Source of the DNA: Pontibacter pamirensis
GTDB taxonomy: Bacteria > Bacteroidota > Bacteroidia > Cytophagales > Hymenobacteraceae
DNA length: 64,000 nt
Reading direction: 5' to 3'
NCBI RefSeq assembly: GCF_010015475.1
Contig: NZ_SSNI01000016.1
Span: 1 to 64,000, forward strand
In this document: positions 55,098 through 63,909 of the stretch, piece after piece
Position numbering within the stretch: position 1 is the first letter of the stretch
How the letters are laid out: each line of letters starts with the position of its first letter
The notes under the pieces: generated by a model
What the model was told of the DNA's origin: nothing
What the model saw: only the letters and a program-made list of their open reading frames with translations
Database searches by the model: none
Translations under genes and position numbers: made by a program

Positions 55098-55967
55098 TTA
55101 TTTATAAGCCTTCAGGCTGATATCTAAACTCTTCATGGAATGCGTTAGCGCACCCACCGAAATATAGTCAACGCCACATGCTGCCACGGCGCTTATTGTT
55201 TTCTCTGTAATACCTCCTGAGGCTTCTACCTCATACCTGCCGCCAATCATTTTCACAGCCTCCCGCATTGTCTCGGGTACCATGTTATCCAGCATAATAC
55301 GATGGATGCCGCCTGTCTCCAGGGTCTCTTTCACTTCCTGCAGGTTGCGTGTTTCCACCTCAATTTGCAGGTCTTTCCCTTTTTCCTGCAGGTAGCGCTG
55401 CGTAGCTGTGATGGCTTCCCGGATGCCGCCGGCATAATCCACGTGGTTGTCCTTCAGCATTACCATATCATATAATCCGAACCGGTGGTTATGGCCACCG
55501 CCTATCACAACAGCCCACTTCTCCATCATCCGGAAATTAGGGGTGGTCTTGCGGGTATCCAGCAGTTTGGCTTTCGTGCCCTCAATCAGCTGTCGCAGCG
55601 AATTGGTATAGGTGGCAATGCCGCTCATGCGCTGCATGCAGTTCAGCACCAGTCGTTCTGCTGTTAAGATAGATTGCGCCTTCCCTTTTACCGTCAGACC
55701 GATGTCGCCATACTTTACCTGTGCACCATCCTGCAGCAGTAGCTCTACCTGCAGGTCCGGGTCCACGGCTTTAAAAATATAGGTTGCCAGTTCAGCGCCT
55801 GCCAGTATACCGTCGCCTTTTATCAGCAGCCGCGCCTTGTTTTGGGCATCGGCGGGTATAGCCGCAAGAGAAGAGTGGTCACCGTCGCCGATGTCCTCAG
55901 CCAGTGCCCGGGCGATAAACTCGCCTATGCTTTTTTCGGTTAGGTATGTCGGTCTCACGTTTTTCAC
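55098..55967 (-). CDS. nadC: Nicotinate-nucleotide pyrophosphorylase (carboxylating)
   Basis: A 289-residue cytosolic enzyme making nicotinate mononucleotide from quinolinate and PRPP in NAD synthesis. Motifs are AERLVLNCMQRMSGIAT, DTRKTTPNFRMMEKWAV, GGGHNHRFGLYDMVMLKDNH, EVETRNL and the C-terminal EASGGI. The frame opens further upstream, but that part reads through the terminator of the preceding gene; GTG 55967, giving MKNVRPTYLTEKSIGEFI, is chosen. A -7 box ends only four bases before this GTG, so the next GTG three codons on is also possible. Confidence 0.94.
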   Translation of the reverse strand: MKNVRPTYLTEKSIGEFIARALAEDIGDGDHSSLAAIPADAQNKARLLIKGDGILAGAELATYIFKAVDPDLQVELLLQDGAQVKYGDIGLTVKGKAQSILTAERLVLNCMQRMSGIATYTNSLRQLIEGTKAKLLDTRKTTPNFRMMEKWAVVIGGGHNHRFGLYDMVMLKDNHVDYAGGIREAITATQRYLQEKGKDLQIEVETRNLQEVKETLETGGIHRIMLDNMVPETMREAVKMIGGRYEVEASGGITEKTISAVAACGVDYISVGALTHSMKSLDISLKAYK

Positions 55968-55971
55968 GGTG

Positions 55972-55979
55972 CAAAAATA
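55972..55979 (-). promoter_or_regulatory. -7 box of nadC, possible leaderless start
   Basis: TATTTTTG on the minus strand, followed by CACC and then the GTG start codon. The box overlaps the T-run of the upstream terminator. Transcription would begin at or next to the start codon. Confidence 0.5.
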
Positions 55980-55984
55980 AAAAA

Positions 55985-56010
55985 AAGGCCCGGTATAAAC
56001 GCCGGGCCTT
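55985..56010 (-). terminator. Intrinsic terminator of the DUF4783 gene
   Basis: A perfect 9-bp stem (55985-55993 with 56002-56010). On the minus strand it is followed by eight T. Confidence 0.9.
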
Positions 56011-56034
56011 CCTAAAAATCTCATTATTATTTGC

Positions 56035-56448
56035 TTAATCCTTAATAAAGTTCATCGAGTGGATCAGGTATTTGCCGTTTGCTGACTTCATCCGTATCAA
56101 TACGGTGTAAGAATCACCTTTGGCGGCGTAAGTACCGATAGCATACAACTGGCCTTTATCGGAAGTGCCGTTGTGGTTTACGCTAAAGTCTACAGGGGCA
56201 TTTTTGGCAAAGAAGTTCTTCATTACAAACTCCGCCTGCGTATTGCTGTAGCTGGTGGCTTCGTTGCCATCGAGGGTAAGTTCTACCATACTGCTAAAGC
56301 TCTTAGACAGTTCTTTGGCCGAGCCCGTTTTCATCGCCGATTTTACGCTGCTCATGGCATCGCTCTGTGCCATTACCTGCCCTGCCGAGAAAAATGCGGC
56401 TACCATTAACAAAGAAAATGCTACTGCAATGTGTTTAAAGTTTTTCAT
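56035..56448 (-). CDS. DUF4783 secreted protein
   Basis: A 137-residue protein with a signal peptide (AFSLLMVAAFFSAGQVMAQ). The mature domain is a small NTF2-like/SnoaL-type alpha+beta fold by pattern (MKTGSAKELSKSFSSMVELTLDG, KNFFAKNAPVDFSVNHNG, YTVLIRMKSANGKYLIHSMNFI). The DUF4783 family is common in Bacteroidota, often near nadC. Function unknown. Confidence 0.8.
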   Translation of the reverse strand: MKNFKHIAVAFSLLMVAAFFSAGQVMAQSDAMSSVKSAMKTGSAKELSKSFSSMVELTLDGNEATSYSNTQAEFVMKNFFAKNAPVDFSVNHNGTSDKGQLYAIGTYAAKGDSYTVLIRMKSANGKYLIHSMNFIKD

Positions 56449-56704
56449 ATAACCGTTTGTGTTCTTGCCCTGACATCAGCTAAAACTATGCCAACAAAGG
56501 CCTTTTGAATCGACTCTCTAATTTAATAGTATATTTTAAATATACGAAAAAGTACATTCACTACCTTCGATTTGTTTTTATGGAGGATGTGGAAACCTTC
56601 CCCTCATAAAGGCAGTAGCCGCTATAAAGCATGCCGATGCCTGTAATAACCGGCACTGCTCAGGCATAGGCAGCTATTACTAGACTGCTTTGAAAGATTA
56701 TAGT

Positions 56705-56712
56705 TATATTTG
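56705..56712 (+). promoter_or_regulatory. -7 box of gpmI, possible leaderless start
   Basis: TATATTTG, then CGCT, then the ATG of gpmI at 56717. The 268-base gap before it (56449-56716) has no gene. No TTTG at the -33 distance was found. Confidence 0.55.
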
Positions 56713-56716
56713 CGCT

Positions 56717-58243
56717 ATGGATAATAAGGTACTTTTAATGATATTGGATGGGTGGGGTATTGCCACTAATCCGGAAGTTTCAGCAATTGAGAAGGCCAAC
56801 ACGCCTTTCGTTGATTCTATCCTTGCAAGATATCCGACCACCAGACTACAGGCCTCAGGTGAGGCTGTTGGCTTACCTGAGGGGCAGATGGGCAATTCTG
56901 AGGTAGGGCACATGAACATTGGCGCAGGCCGCGTGGTGTACCAGGATCTGGTGCGCATCAACAAATCTATTGCGGAGCGCAAGCTTGCCACCATGCCTGT
57001 GCTTGCCAACGCCCTCGCTTATGCCAAAGAGAATAAAAAGCCGGTGCACCTGATTGGTTTGCTCTCCGATGGCGGTGTGCACTCGCATATCAACCACCTG
57101 AAAGCGCTCTGCTCTGTAGCTGCAGATCAGGAGCTGCGCGAGGTATACATCCATGCTTTTACAGATGGCCGCGACACAGACCCGAAGGGTGGTGTGAAGT
57201 ACATCAATGAGTTGGAGCAGCACCTGGAGCAGACGACAGGCACCATTGCCTCTATAGTGGGCCGCTACTATGCCATGGACCGCGACAACCGCTGGGAACG
57301 CGTAAAACTGGCTTATGACCTGATGGTACACGGCACCGGGGCACCTTCTCAGAACCTCATCAAATCGATGCTGGACTCTTACAATGCCGGCGTATCGGAT
57401 GAGTTTATACAGCCGATTGTGAAGGTGAACGATATGCAGGAACCTATTGCCATTATTAAAGACGGCGATGTGGTGATCTGCTTTAACTTCCGCACCGACA
57501 GGGGCCGCGAAATTACGCAGGCACTCACGCAGCGCGATTACCATGAGCAGAACATGCACAAGCTGAACCTGCGCTATATCATGATGACCAACTACGATGA
57601 GAGCTTTTTAGACGTAGCGGCCATTTTTGAGAAAGACAACCTGAATAACACCCTCGGGGAGGTATTGGCAAACGCCGGCAAAAAGCAGATCCGTATTGCG
57701 GAAACAGAGAAGTACCCGCACGTCACCTTCTTCTTTTCCGGGGGCCGCGAAACTGTTTTTGAAGGAGAAAGCCGCCTGATGTGCCCATCGCCTAAAGTAG
57801 CCACTTACGACCTGATGCCGGAAATGAGTGCCTTCGACATTCGGGATGCCATTGTGCCTGAGCTGGAGAAAAAGAGCGCTGACTTTATCTGCCTGAACTT
57901 TGCTAACCCGGACATGGTAGGCCACACCGGCGTGTTTGAAGCAGCGGTAAGAGCCTGCGAGGTAGTAGACGAGTGTGCGGAAAAAGTTATTACCACTGCC
58001 CTGGCAAACGGCTATACCACCATTGTGATTGCAGACCACGGCAACGCCGACTGCATGATCAACGAAGACGGCACACCAAATACAGCCCATACTACCAATC
58101 TGGTGCCTTGTGTGCTGGTAAGCGATACGCTAAACGTAACACTGCACGAAGGCAAGCTTGGCGATCTCGCGCCAACCATACTGGAGATAATGAACGTTGC
58201 AGCGCCAGCGGAAATGAACGGAATATCACTTATAAAAAAATAA
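56717..58243 (+). CDS. gpmI: 2,3-bisphosphoglycerate-independent phosphoglycerate mutase
   Basis: A 508-residue cytosolic glycolytic enzyme, of normal length. MDNKVLLMILDGWGIA (first metal Asp) fixes the start at ATG 56717 rather than an upstream TTG. The phosphorylated Ser is in GQMGNSEVGHMNIGAGRVVYQDL. HAFTDGRDTDPKGG, NFRTDRGREITQAL, NFANPDMVGHTG and IADHGNADCM supply the metal and substrate ligands. A short lipoprotein gene follows within 6 bases. Confidence 0.97.
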   Translation: MDNKVLLMILDGWGIATNPEVSAIEKANTPFVDSILARYPTTRLQASGEAVGLPEGQMGNSEVGHMNIGAGRVVYQDLVRINKSIAERKLATMPVLANALAYAKENKKPVHLIGLLSDGGVHSHINHLKALCSVAADQELREVYIHAFTDGRDTDPKGGVKYINELEQHLEQTTGTIASIVGRYYAMDRDNRWERVKLAYDLMVHGTGAPSQNLIKSMLDSYNAGVSDEFIQPIVKVNDMQEPIAIIKDGDVVICFNFRTDRGREITQALTQRDYHEQNMHKLNLRYIMMTNYDESFLDVAAIFEKDNLNNTLGEVLANAGKKQIRIAETEKYPHVTFFFSGGRETVFEGESRLMCPSPKVATYDLMPEMSAFDIRDAIVPELEKKSADFICLNFANPDMVGHTGVFEAAVRACEVVDECAEKVITTALANGYTTIVIADHGNADCMINEDGTPNTAHTTNLVPCVLVSDTLNVTLHEGKLGDLAPTILEIMNVAAPAEMNGISLIKK

Positions 58244-58248
58244 TACGG

Positions 58249-58824
58249 GTGGCCAGGCACATACCTATCTTCTTTTTGGTCCTGCTATTGGCCACTACTG
58301 CTTGTGAGAGGCCCACTCCGCCTACATCTGCCGAGGCGGAGGCTTCTTACAATCTAACCACCTACCTGGAAGAACAAATAGAGCGCCTGCAGGCGGAGCA
58401 ACCTATGGTGCTCAAGTCTGTCACCACAGAAGGCACTCCAACAGAAACCATTGAAACCACTGCGGTAGACTGGGAAGATGAGTTAGCTGTGTTTGAGCAG
58501 GCGGACCTTAACCGCCCGGCGCTGGAGGAGTACTATACAAAGCAGGAGCACGTGCTGGAGAATGGCAGTATAGTGGTAGAATACAATAGGGTAGAGGATG
58601 CTGAGCCGCTCGTGCACTACCTGCGCCTGGAGCTAAGCCCTGACAGAAAGCTAAAACAACTCAACGCCCTCCTCCAGGACGAGAATGCACTTTTCTACTC
58701 GCGCCGTAACGTGCAGCTCAACGCAGACCCTGCGAGTGGCAATATCTCGGGCTACAGAGTGGAAGGTGTCCAGAAATTGATTCTCTCCGACTCACTGCAT
58801 TACAGAGTAGACGCCAACCTATAA
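58249..58824 (+). CDS. Hypothetical lipoprotein downstream of gpmI
   Basis: A 191-residue predicted lipoprotein started at GTG 58249 (MARHIPIFFLVLLLATTACERP, Cys19). The mature part is acidic and helical at first (EASYNLTTYLEEQIERLQAEQ), then beta-rich (VLENGSIVVEYNRVEDAEPLVHYLRLEL). The family is not recognised. It is probably co-transcribed with gpmI, five bases away. Confidence 0.65.
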   Translation: MARHIPIFFLVLLLATTACERPTPPTSAEAEASYNLTTYLEEQIERLQAEQPMVLKSVTTEGTPTETIETTAVDWEDELAVFEQADLNRPALEEYYTKQEHVLENGSIVVEYNRVEDAEPLVHYLRLELSPDRKLKQLNALLQDENALFYSRRNVQLNADPASGNISGYRVEGVQKLILSDSLHYRVDANL

Positions 58825-58939
58825 CTGCATCTTCCTAAAAGCCAGCGCATAGCAGCGGTAAATCCTTTATAATTTATTATCTTGCAAAGATAACGTGGCA
58901 CAGCAAGTGCTGCAGTTTCTTTTACCATACTCTTGCCGC

Positions 58940-60460
58940 ATGCGCACGTTTATTTTAACGGCCTTGATGTGCTTAGGCTTTGCCTTGCATACTTCTGCCC
59001 AAAACCTTAGTTCTGCTGTTAGCAGTGGCCGCACTTGTGCCACTGATGCGTATACAGCGTTACTACAGGCAAAGGACCCGGAATTAAGAGAGCGTCAGCA
59101 GGTACTAAAACAAAAAATCCAGCAGTCGCTGATACAACAGGGGCGGGCGCAGAAACGGAGCACCGATGTTGTGGTTACTGTTCCGGTTGTGTTTCATGTG
59201 TTGTATAATGCTGAGGAGGAGAACGTGTCGGAGGCCGCTTTGCTGTCGCAGTTAGAGGTGCTGAATGAGGACTTCAGGAGAATGAATGCGGATACCGCGA
59301 ACACACCAGAGTATTTCCGATCCTATGCCGCCGATACCAGAATCGAGTTCTGCCTGGCTTCTGTAGACCCTAATGGAGATCTGACCAATGGCATCACCCG
59401 CACCCGCACAACTAACAGCGCCTTCAGCTATGTTAGCGACAATGTAAAGTACACTGCGAAAGGTGGCGTCGATATCTGGGACAGAGACCAGTACCTGAAT
59501 ATCTGGATTTGTAACCTGGGTGGAGACATCCAAAGTAATATCTTAGGCTATGCTACCCCACCAGGTTCCCGCGCTGTGAATGATGGTGTTGTCCTGCATT
59601 ATGCCTCTGTAGGCGCTCCGCCTACCAATAATTTTAAATGGAATTACAATATGGGCCGTACCGCAACGCATGAGGTGGGTCACTGGCTTGGACTGGGGCA
59701 TATATGGGGCAACGGCTCCTCCTGCACAGACTCTGACGGAATTGATGACACACCAAACCAGCGGGAAGAAAACGGCGGGTGCCACACCGGAATAAAGAAC
59801 TCCTGCGACGACAGCCCCTTTGGAGACATGTATCAGAACTACATGGACTACAGCGATGATGCCTGTATGAACCTGTTCACAAAGGGCCAGGCAGATTATA
59901 TGCAAACGATACTTGCCACGTCGCGCAGCAGCATTCTGAATTCTCTTGCCTGTACCCGCACCCTCCGGTCTGACTTTGAAACCACCTCACCAAACGACAC
60001 GCTGGTTATAGCAGGAAATACTGTTAATTTCTCGGATCTTTCTGCGGGAATCCGCCCTATATCGTGGTACTGGGAGTTTGAAGGAGGTGTTCCTGCTGTC
60101 TCTACACAGCAAAACCCTTCCGTTACTTATTCCAGGCCAGGCAGGTACGGTGCTAAACTAACGATAACAAACGGAGACCTGAGCAGCACCGAAGTAAAAG
60201 AGAAGTTAGTACACGTAACGGTAAGTGACCTGGTGGTATATCCGAACCCAACAACTGATTTCCTTACTATAGAGCAGCCTGCGCGTATTCTGGTACGCCA
60301 GGTAGAACTGGTAAACAAGTTGGGGCAGGTAATTATTAACGAGCAAATCAGCAGCCGCGTGTTACGCCTTGACGTGCGCGACCTGCCACAAGGCCTTTAC
60401 ATTCTCCGCATAAAGAGCTCCAATGGCACAGAAGTGAAGCGAATTAGTGTGTTAAGGTAG
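58940..60460 (+). CDS. M43 family zinc metalloprotease with PKD domain and T9SS sorting domain
   Basis: A 506-residue secreted protease. A signal peptide (MRTFILTALMCLGFALHTSAQ, start ATG 58940) and propeptide precede an M43/pappalysin-type domain with zinc motif THEVGHWLGLGHIWG and the downstream Met-turn region YQNYMDYSDDACMNLFTKGQ. A PKD-like beta-sandwich follows (NFSDLSAGIRPISWYWEFEGG). The last 75 residues (432-506, VVYPNPTTDFLTIEQ to VKRISVLR) are a T9SS type A sorting domain. It is therefore a likely substrate of the secretion system encoded at 14.6-20.3 kb. Confidence 0.93.
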   Translation: MRTFILTALMCLGFALHTSAQNLSSAVSSGRTCATDAYTALLQAKDPELRERQQVLKQKIQQSLIQQGRAQKRSTDVVVTVPVVFHVLYNAEEENVSEAALLSQLEVLNEDFRRMNADTANTPEYFRSYAADTRIEFCLASVDPNGDLTNGITRTRTTNSAFSYVSDNVKYTAKGGVDIWDRDQYLNIWICNLGGDIQSNILGYATPPGSRAVNDGVVLHYASVGAPPTNNFKWNYNMGRTATHEVGHWLGLGHIWGNGSSCTDSDGIDDTPNQREENGGCHTGIKNSCDDSPFGDMYQNYMDYSDDACMNLFTKGQADYMQTILATSRSSILNSLACTRTLRSDFETTSPNDTLVIAGNTVNFSDLSAGIRPISWYWEFEGGVPAVSTQQNPSVTYSRPGRYGAKLTITNGDLSSTEVKEKLVHVTVSDLVVYPNPTTDFLTIEQPARILVRQVELVNKLGQVIINEQISSRVLRLDVRDLPQGLYILRIKSSNGTEVKRISVLR

Positions 60461-60499
60461 TTTGGGGAAAGTACTCAGGTATAAGGCATCAGCGTTTTT

Positions 60500-60652
60500 A
60501 GTCCCAGCGGCACGACCCGTTAATAGCACGATGGTCTTGACACACCTTTAGCTCCGGAGGAGCGGCCTGTTTAAAATAAATTTAAAGGCCGCTCCTCCGG
60601 AGCTAGAGAAGAAATGACTGTCTTTCTACCAACAGTTCGCCCCGCTGGGGCT
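60500..60652. repeat. Nested REP/REPIN-like inverted repeat
   Basis: Inner arms are perfect over 20 bp: 60549-60568 (TAGCTCCGGAGGAGCGGCCT) and 60586-60605, with a 17-base A+T spacer. Each arm contains its own small palindrome (GCTCC-GGA-GGAGC). Outer arms, 60500-60521 and 60631-60652, match 17 of 22 positions as inverted copies of another G+C-rich unit (CCCAGCGG). This is the architecture of paired REP sequences mobilised by RAYT transposases. No transposase gene is in the window. Confidence 0.7.
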
Positions 60653-60680
60653 GTAGCACAACGTCAGTTTATGTCAGAAT

Positions 60681-61103
60681 TTACTCTCCCTGCAGTGTTA
60701 CAACTACTGTGCGTTTAGAGGCGTGGTTGCGGTGCTCGCAGAGGTAAATGCCTTGCCAGGTGCCGAGGTTTAGCTTTCCTTTTGTGATAGGCACAGTGAC
60801 AGAGTTGCCGAGCAGGGCGGCTTTCAGGTGTGCCGGCATATCATCCGAACCTTCTAGGGTATGGCGGTAGTAGGATTGGTTTTCCGGCACCATGTGGTTG
60901 AAGTGGCTCTCGAAATCCTGGCGCACCGTAGGGTCTGCGTCTTCGTTAATTGTTAAGCTGGCGGAAGTATGCTTGATGAAGACATGTGCCAGCCCCACGT
61001 TTATATCTTCCAGTTCAGGCAGCTGCGCCTCCAGCAAATCAGTGATTAGATGAAAACCTCTTTTCACGGCTGGAAGCCTTACTTCTTTCTGATACCACTT
61101 CAT
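60681..61103 (-). CDS. YjbQ family (UPF0047) protein
   Basis: A 140-residue cytosolic protein. Signature residues are readable: LAHVFIKHTSASLTINEDADPTVRQDFESHFNHMVP, HTLEGSDDMPAHLKAALLGNSVTVPITKGKLNLGTWQGIYLCEHRNH. The conserved His residues may form a metal site. The family has weak thiamine-phosphate synthase activity in some members. Confidence 0.93.
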   Translation of the reverse strand: MKWYQKEVRLPAVKRGFHLITDLLEAQLPELEDINVGLAHVFIKHTSASLTINEDADPTVRQDFESHFNHMVPENQSYYRHTLEGSDDMPAHLKAALLGNSVTVPITKGKLNLGTWQGIYLCEHRNHASKRTVVVTLQGE

Positions 61104-61189
61104 AGCTTTTACGATTTTAAATAAAGAATTCTGAACGAGTGAATGTTATCCAGTACAGTTTGACTGCACCGGATGCTACGTATAAGACC

Positions 61190-62563
61190 TTAATCAACAG
61201 CTCGCTCAAAAGCACCTGCGTCCGGAAGGCTTGTACTGCGGGTAGTGCCTTTCAGGTCTGATAGTACCTCCGGGAGAAACCTGGCAGCACCACTGGCTGG
61301 GGACAAAGTGTCTAGGGTAAAGTCAGCTTTGGCTGGCGCTTCAAACTTGGGCGCTTCATTCAGTTTGTTGCCACTTTGCGCAAAAGCTTCTTTATATACC
61401 TCCGTCAGGAGCAGGTTGTTGCTTACCTCTGTAGCAGCGTCCAAAGGCGATAGCAGCACCTCATCTTTTAGGCTGTAGCTGTCAGAGTAGATAATGGAAT
61501 TCACCAGGCGCAGTGAAGTCGGCTGGTTCTCTATTTCTGTTCCCGGAATGAAATCTGTGACAACAAACAGCGGTGTTTCGCGCACCATTCTGTTGTTATA
61601 GCTTACGATGGTAGAGTAGAGCACTTCATAATTGCCGCCCCCCAGGCCCCCGAAGCCGTACTGTCCGCAGTTATATATCAAGGTGTTCACCATCTTTACA
61701 TCCGAGGTAAAAGCGACGATGCCATCCACATAGGCATGAGATACCGCACATCCTTCCACTAAAGTTCCTGCTTTGCCCGGGTTCCCGATGCGCAGACCAT
61801 ATAAAGTATTTCGGATGTCAGCATACTGTATTACGTTATCACTGCTCTTTGTCAGTATCCGAATGCCTTCCCACTGGCCGGGTGCTGTTAGATAGGCTTC
61901 TTCCTGCCTGTAGCCTCCGAATATCACGCGCTCTTCCGGCGTACCCTCCACCAACAGACGGCCATTTACCAAAAGCACTGATTTATCTGTTCCGTAAATA
62001 CGGGATCCTTTTCTGATGGTCAGGGTAGCACCTTCCTGCACCAGCACCGAATCCAGCAGTATATGGGGCTTGTCACTTTCCCATACAGTTTCCCCTATGG
62101 CCTCTTTGCGGTGGAAGTAAGCGTTCTGCCCATAAGCTACCAGCTTTACGTCCTGCTGTTGCCCATTTGTCTGGAACAGGACAGAGTCTGCTACCAGAAA
62201 AGGTAAATTCTCATCTGAAGGGTTAATGTTTACCTGCACTAGCACATACAGGCTGTCGCCGCCACGTAGATTCACATCGTTAGCCAGCGGGCTTTGCACA
62301 CCATTAATTGTCAGCTGGTAAGGAGAGGCAGCAGCACCCGCCAACGTAATCTCGCTGATGCGGACAGCCTTTTCGTTGCGGTTGTATACCTTTAAGCGCT
62401 TAGTAATGCTGCCCCGGCTAACGAATACCGTATCGAACAATACAGTATCCGCCGAGAACTCCAGCACTGCAGCAGGATCTGTGGTAATCACCTCATCCCT
62501 TGGCTCGCAGGAGAACAGGCAGAGCAGCAGGAGCAGAGGCAGTAGGAAGAGGGTGTATTTCAA
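61190..62563 (-). CDS. Lipoprotein with right-handed beta-helix region
   Basis: A 457-residue predicted surface lipoprotein (LLLLLCLFSCEPRD, Cys19). An N-terminal immunoglobulin-like beta-sandwich (DTVFVSRGSITKRLKVYNRNEKAVRISEITL, about 40-145) is followed by short repeated strands typical of parallel beta-helices (LLVNGRLLVEGTPEERVIFGG, GQWEGIRILTKSSDNVIQYADIRNTLYGLRI, NTLIYNCGQYGFGGLGGGNYEV). No catalytic residues were assigned; it could bind or cleave polysaccharide. It is 237 bases from prfA; that gap has nothing recognisable. Confidence 0.72.
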   Translation of the reverse strand: MKYTLFLLPLLLLLCLFSCEPRDEVITTDPAAVLEFSADTVLFDTVFVSRGSITKRLKVYNRNEKAVRISEITLAGAAASPYQLTINGVQSPLANDVNLRGGDSLYVLVQVNINPSDENLPFLVADSVLFQTNGQQQDVKLVAYGQNAYFHRKEAIGETVWESDKPHILLDSVLVQEGATLTIRKGSRIYGTDKSVLLVNGRLLVEGTPEERVIFGGYRQEEAYLTAPGQWEGIRILTKSSDNVIQYADIRNTLYGLRIGNPGKAGTLVEGCAVSHAYVDGIVAFTSDVKMVNTLIYNCGQYGFGGLGGGNYEVLYSTIVSYNNRMVRETPLFVVTDFIPGTEIENQPTSLRLVNSIIYSDSYSLKDEVLLSPLDAATEVSNNLLLTEVYKEAFAQSGNKLNEAPKFEAPAKADFTLDTLSPASGAARFLPEVLSDLKGTTRSTSLPDAGAFERAVD

Positions 62564-62800
62564 GGTTATTTGAATTGTTTGACTGTTAAATTGCTACATG
62601 GCTGTTCTGGATGATTAAAATTTTCCAGGTTCGCTAGCTAAAGTAGTATGGAGGTTTGAACTTAAGAAGAGTTGATGGGTGATTGACTTAAACAACCATA
62701 CAACCATCAAACAATTTAGCCATTTAAAACAAAAAAGAGTGCAGCTTCAGCTATTCCTGCTTTACTGCACCCTTTCTATAGATAACTACTGTTGCTGTTA

Positions 62801-63877
62801 TTACTCTGTTGCGGCACCTTCTTTCAGCCTCTCCGCATTCTCCGCCATACGCAGTTCTTCCACGAAGTCTTCGATACCGCCGTCCATCACATTCGGCAGG
62901 TTGTAGACGGTATAGCCGATGCGGTGATCGCTTACGCGGCCTTGCGGATAGTTGTAGGTACGGATTTTATCGGAACGGTCGCCGCTGCCTACCATGCTCT
63001 TACGCTGTGCGCCCTCGGCTTCATTCTTCTTGGCCAGCTCAATCTCGTAAATACGGGAACGAAGTACAGCCAGGGCCTTGTCAAAGTTCTTTAGCTGCGA
63101 TTTCTGGTCCTGGCACTGCGCCACAACACCCGTTGGGATGTGCGTTAAGCGCACCGCAGAGTAAGTCGTGTTTACCGACTGCCCGCCAGGCCCTGACGAC
63201 ATGAACAAATCTTTGCGGATGTCGTTCATGTCCAGTTCTACATCAAGTTCCTCCACCTCTGGCAGCACCACTACGGAAGCTACCGATGTATGAATGCGGC
63301 CCTGCGTTTCGGTGGCTGGCACACGCTGCACACGGTGCACACCAGACTCAAACTTAAGCTTGCCATACACGTCTTCGCCAGACATGCCCACGATGATTTC
63401 TTTATATCCTCCGGAGGTACCTTCTGTGGCATCGATGAGTTCTGTGCGCCAGCCCTGCTTTTCAGCAAAACGGCTATACATGCGGTACAGGTCACCGGCA
63501 AAGATAGAGGCCTCGTCGCCACCCGCACCGGCACGAATTTCCATGATGATGTCTTTGCTGTCATCCGGGTCTTTCGGGATCAGCATCTCTTTCAGCAGAT
63601 CCTCCATCTCCTCACGCTGTGGAATCAACTCGTCCAGCTCTTCTTTGGCCATTTCCCTGAAGTCCTCATCCTTTTCGGTGGCAATTACCTGCTTGGCATT
63701 GTCGATGTTGCTCAGGATGTTCAGGTACTTCTTATATTCAACTACTATCTTGTCAAGGTCTTTATACTCTTTGTTCAGCGACTTATATTTCTTCATGTCG
63801 CTGGCCACATCAGGCTGGGTAAGCAACTGGCCCACCTCCTCAAATCGGTGATTAATGGCTTCTAACTTATCTAACAT
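62801..63877 (-). CDS. prfA: Peptide chain release factor 1
   Basis: A 358-residue factor that ends translation at UAA and UAG. The codon-recognition motif is PAT ([17 protein letters not shown]). The catalytic GGQ lies in [24 protein letters not shown]. The length and the C-terminal domain are normal. Confidence 0.97.
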   Translation of the reverse strand: MLDKLEAINHRFEEVGQLLTQPDVASDMKKYKSLNKEYKDLDKIVVEYKKYLNILSNIDNAKQVIATEKDEDFREMAKEELDELIPQREEMEDLLKEMLIPKDPDDSKDIIMEIRAGAGGDEASIFAGDLYRMYSRFAEKQGWRTELIDATEGTSGGYKEIIVGMSGEDVYGKLKFESGVHRVQRVPATETQGRIHTSVASVVVLPEVEELDVELDMNDIRKDLFMSSGPGGQSVNTTYSAVRLTHIPTGVVAQCQDQKSQLKNFDKALAVLRSRIYEIELAKKNEAEGAQRKSMVGSGDRSDKIRTYNYPQGRVSDHRIGYTVYNLPNVMDGGIEDFVEELRMAENAERLKEGAATE

Positions 63878-63901
63878 TGTTCTTCTCGGGTTTTATCTCT
63901 G

Positions 63902-63909
63902 CAAAGATA
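63902..63909 (-). promoter_or_regulatory. -7 box of prfA
   Basis: TATCTTTG on the minus strand, 24 bases before the prfA start codon. The -33 element is not clear. The last 90 bases of the window show nothing further. Confidence 0.5.

Noticed and set aside
55968-56024. Longer N-terminus for nadC
   Set aside because: The extension translates the terminator hairpin of the upstream gene and matches no family start.
56873-57559. Minus-strand open frame (228 codons) opposite gpmI
   Set aside because: Antisense to a complete gpmI with all catalytic motifs; the sequence has no recognisable domain.
57973-58248. N-terminal extension of the lipoprotein after gpmI
   Set aside because: It overlaps the end of gpmI in another frame; the lipoprotein signal begins only at GTG 58,249.
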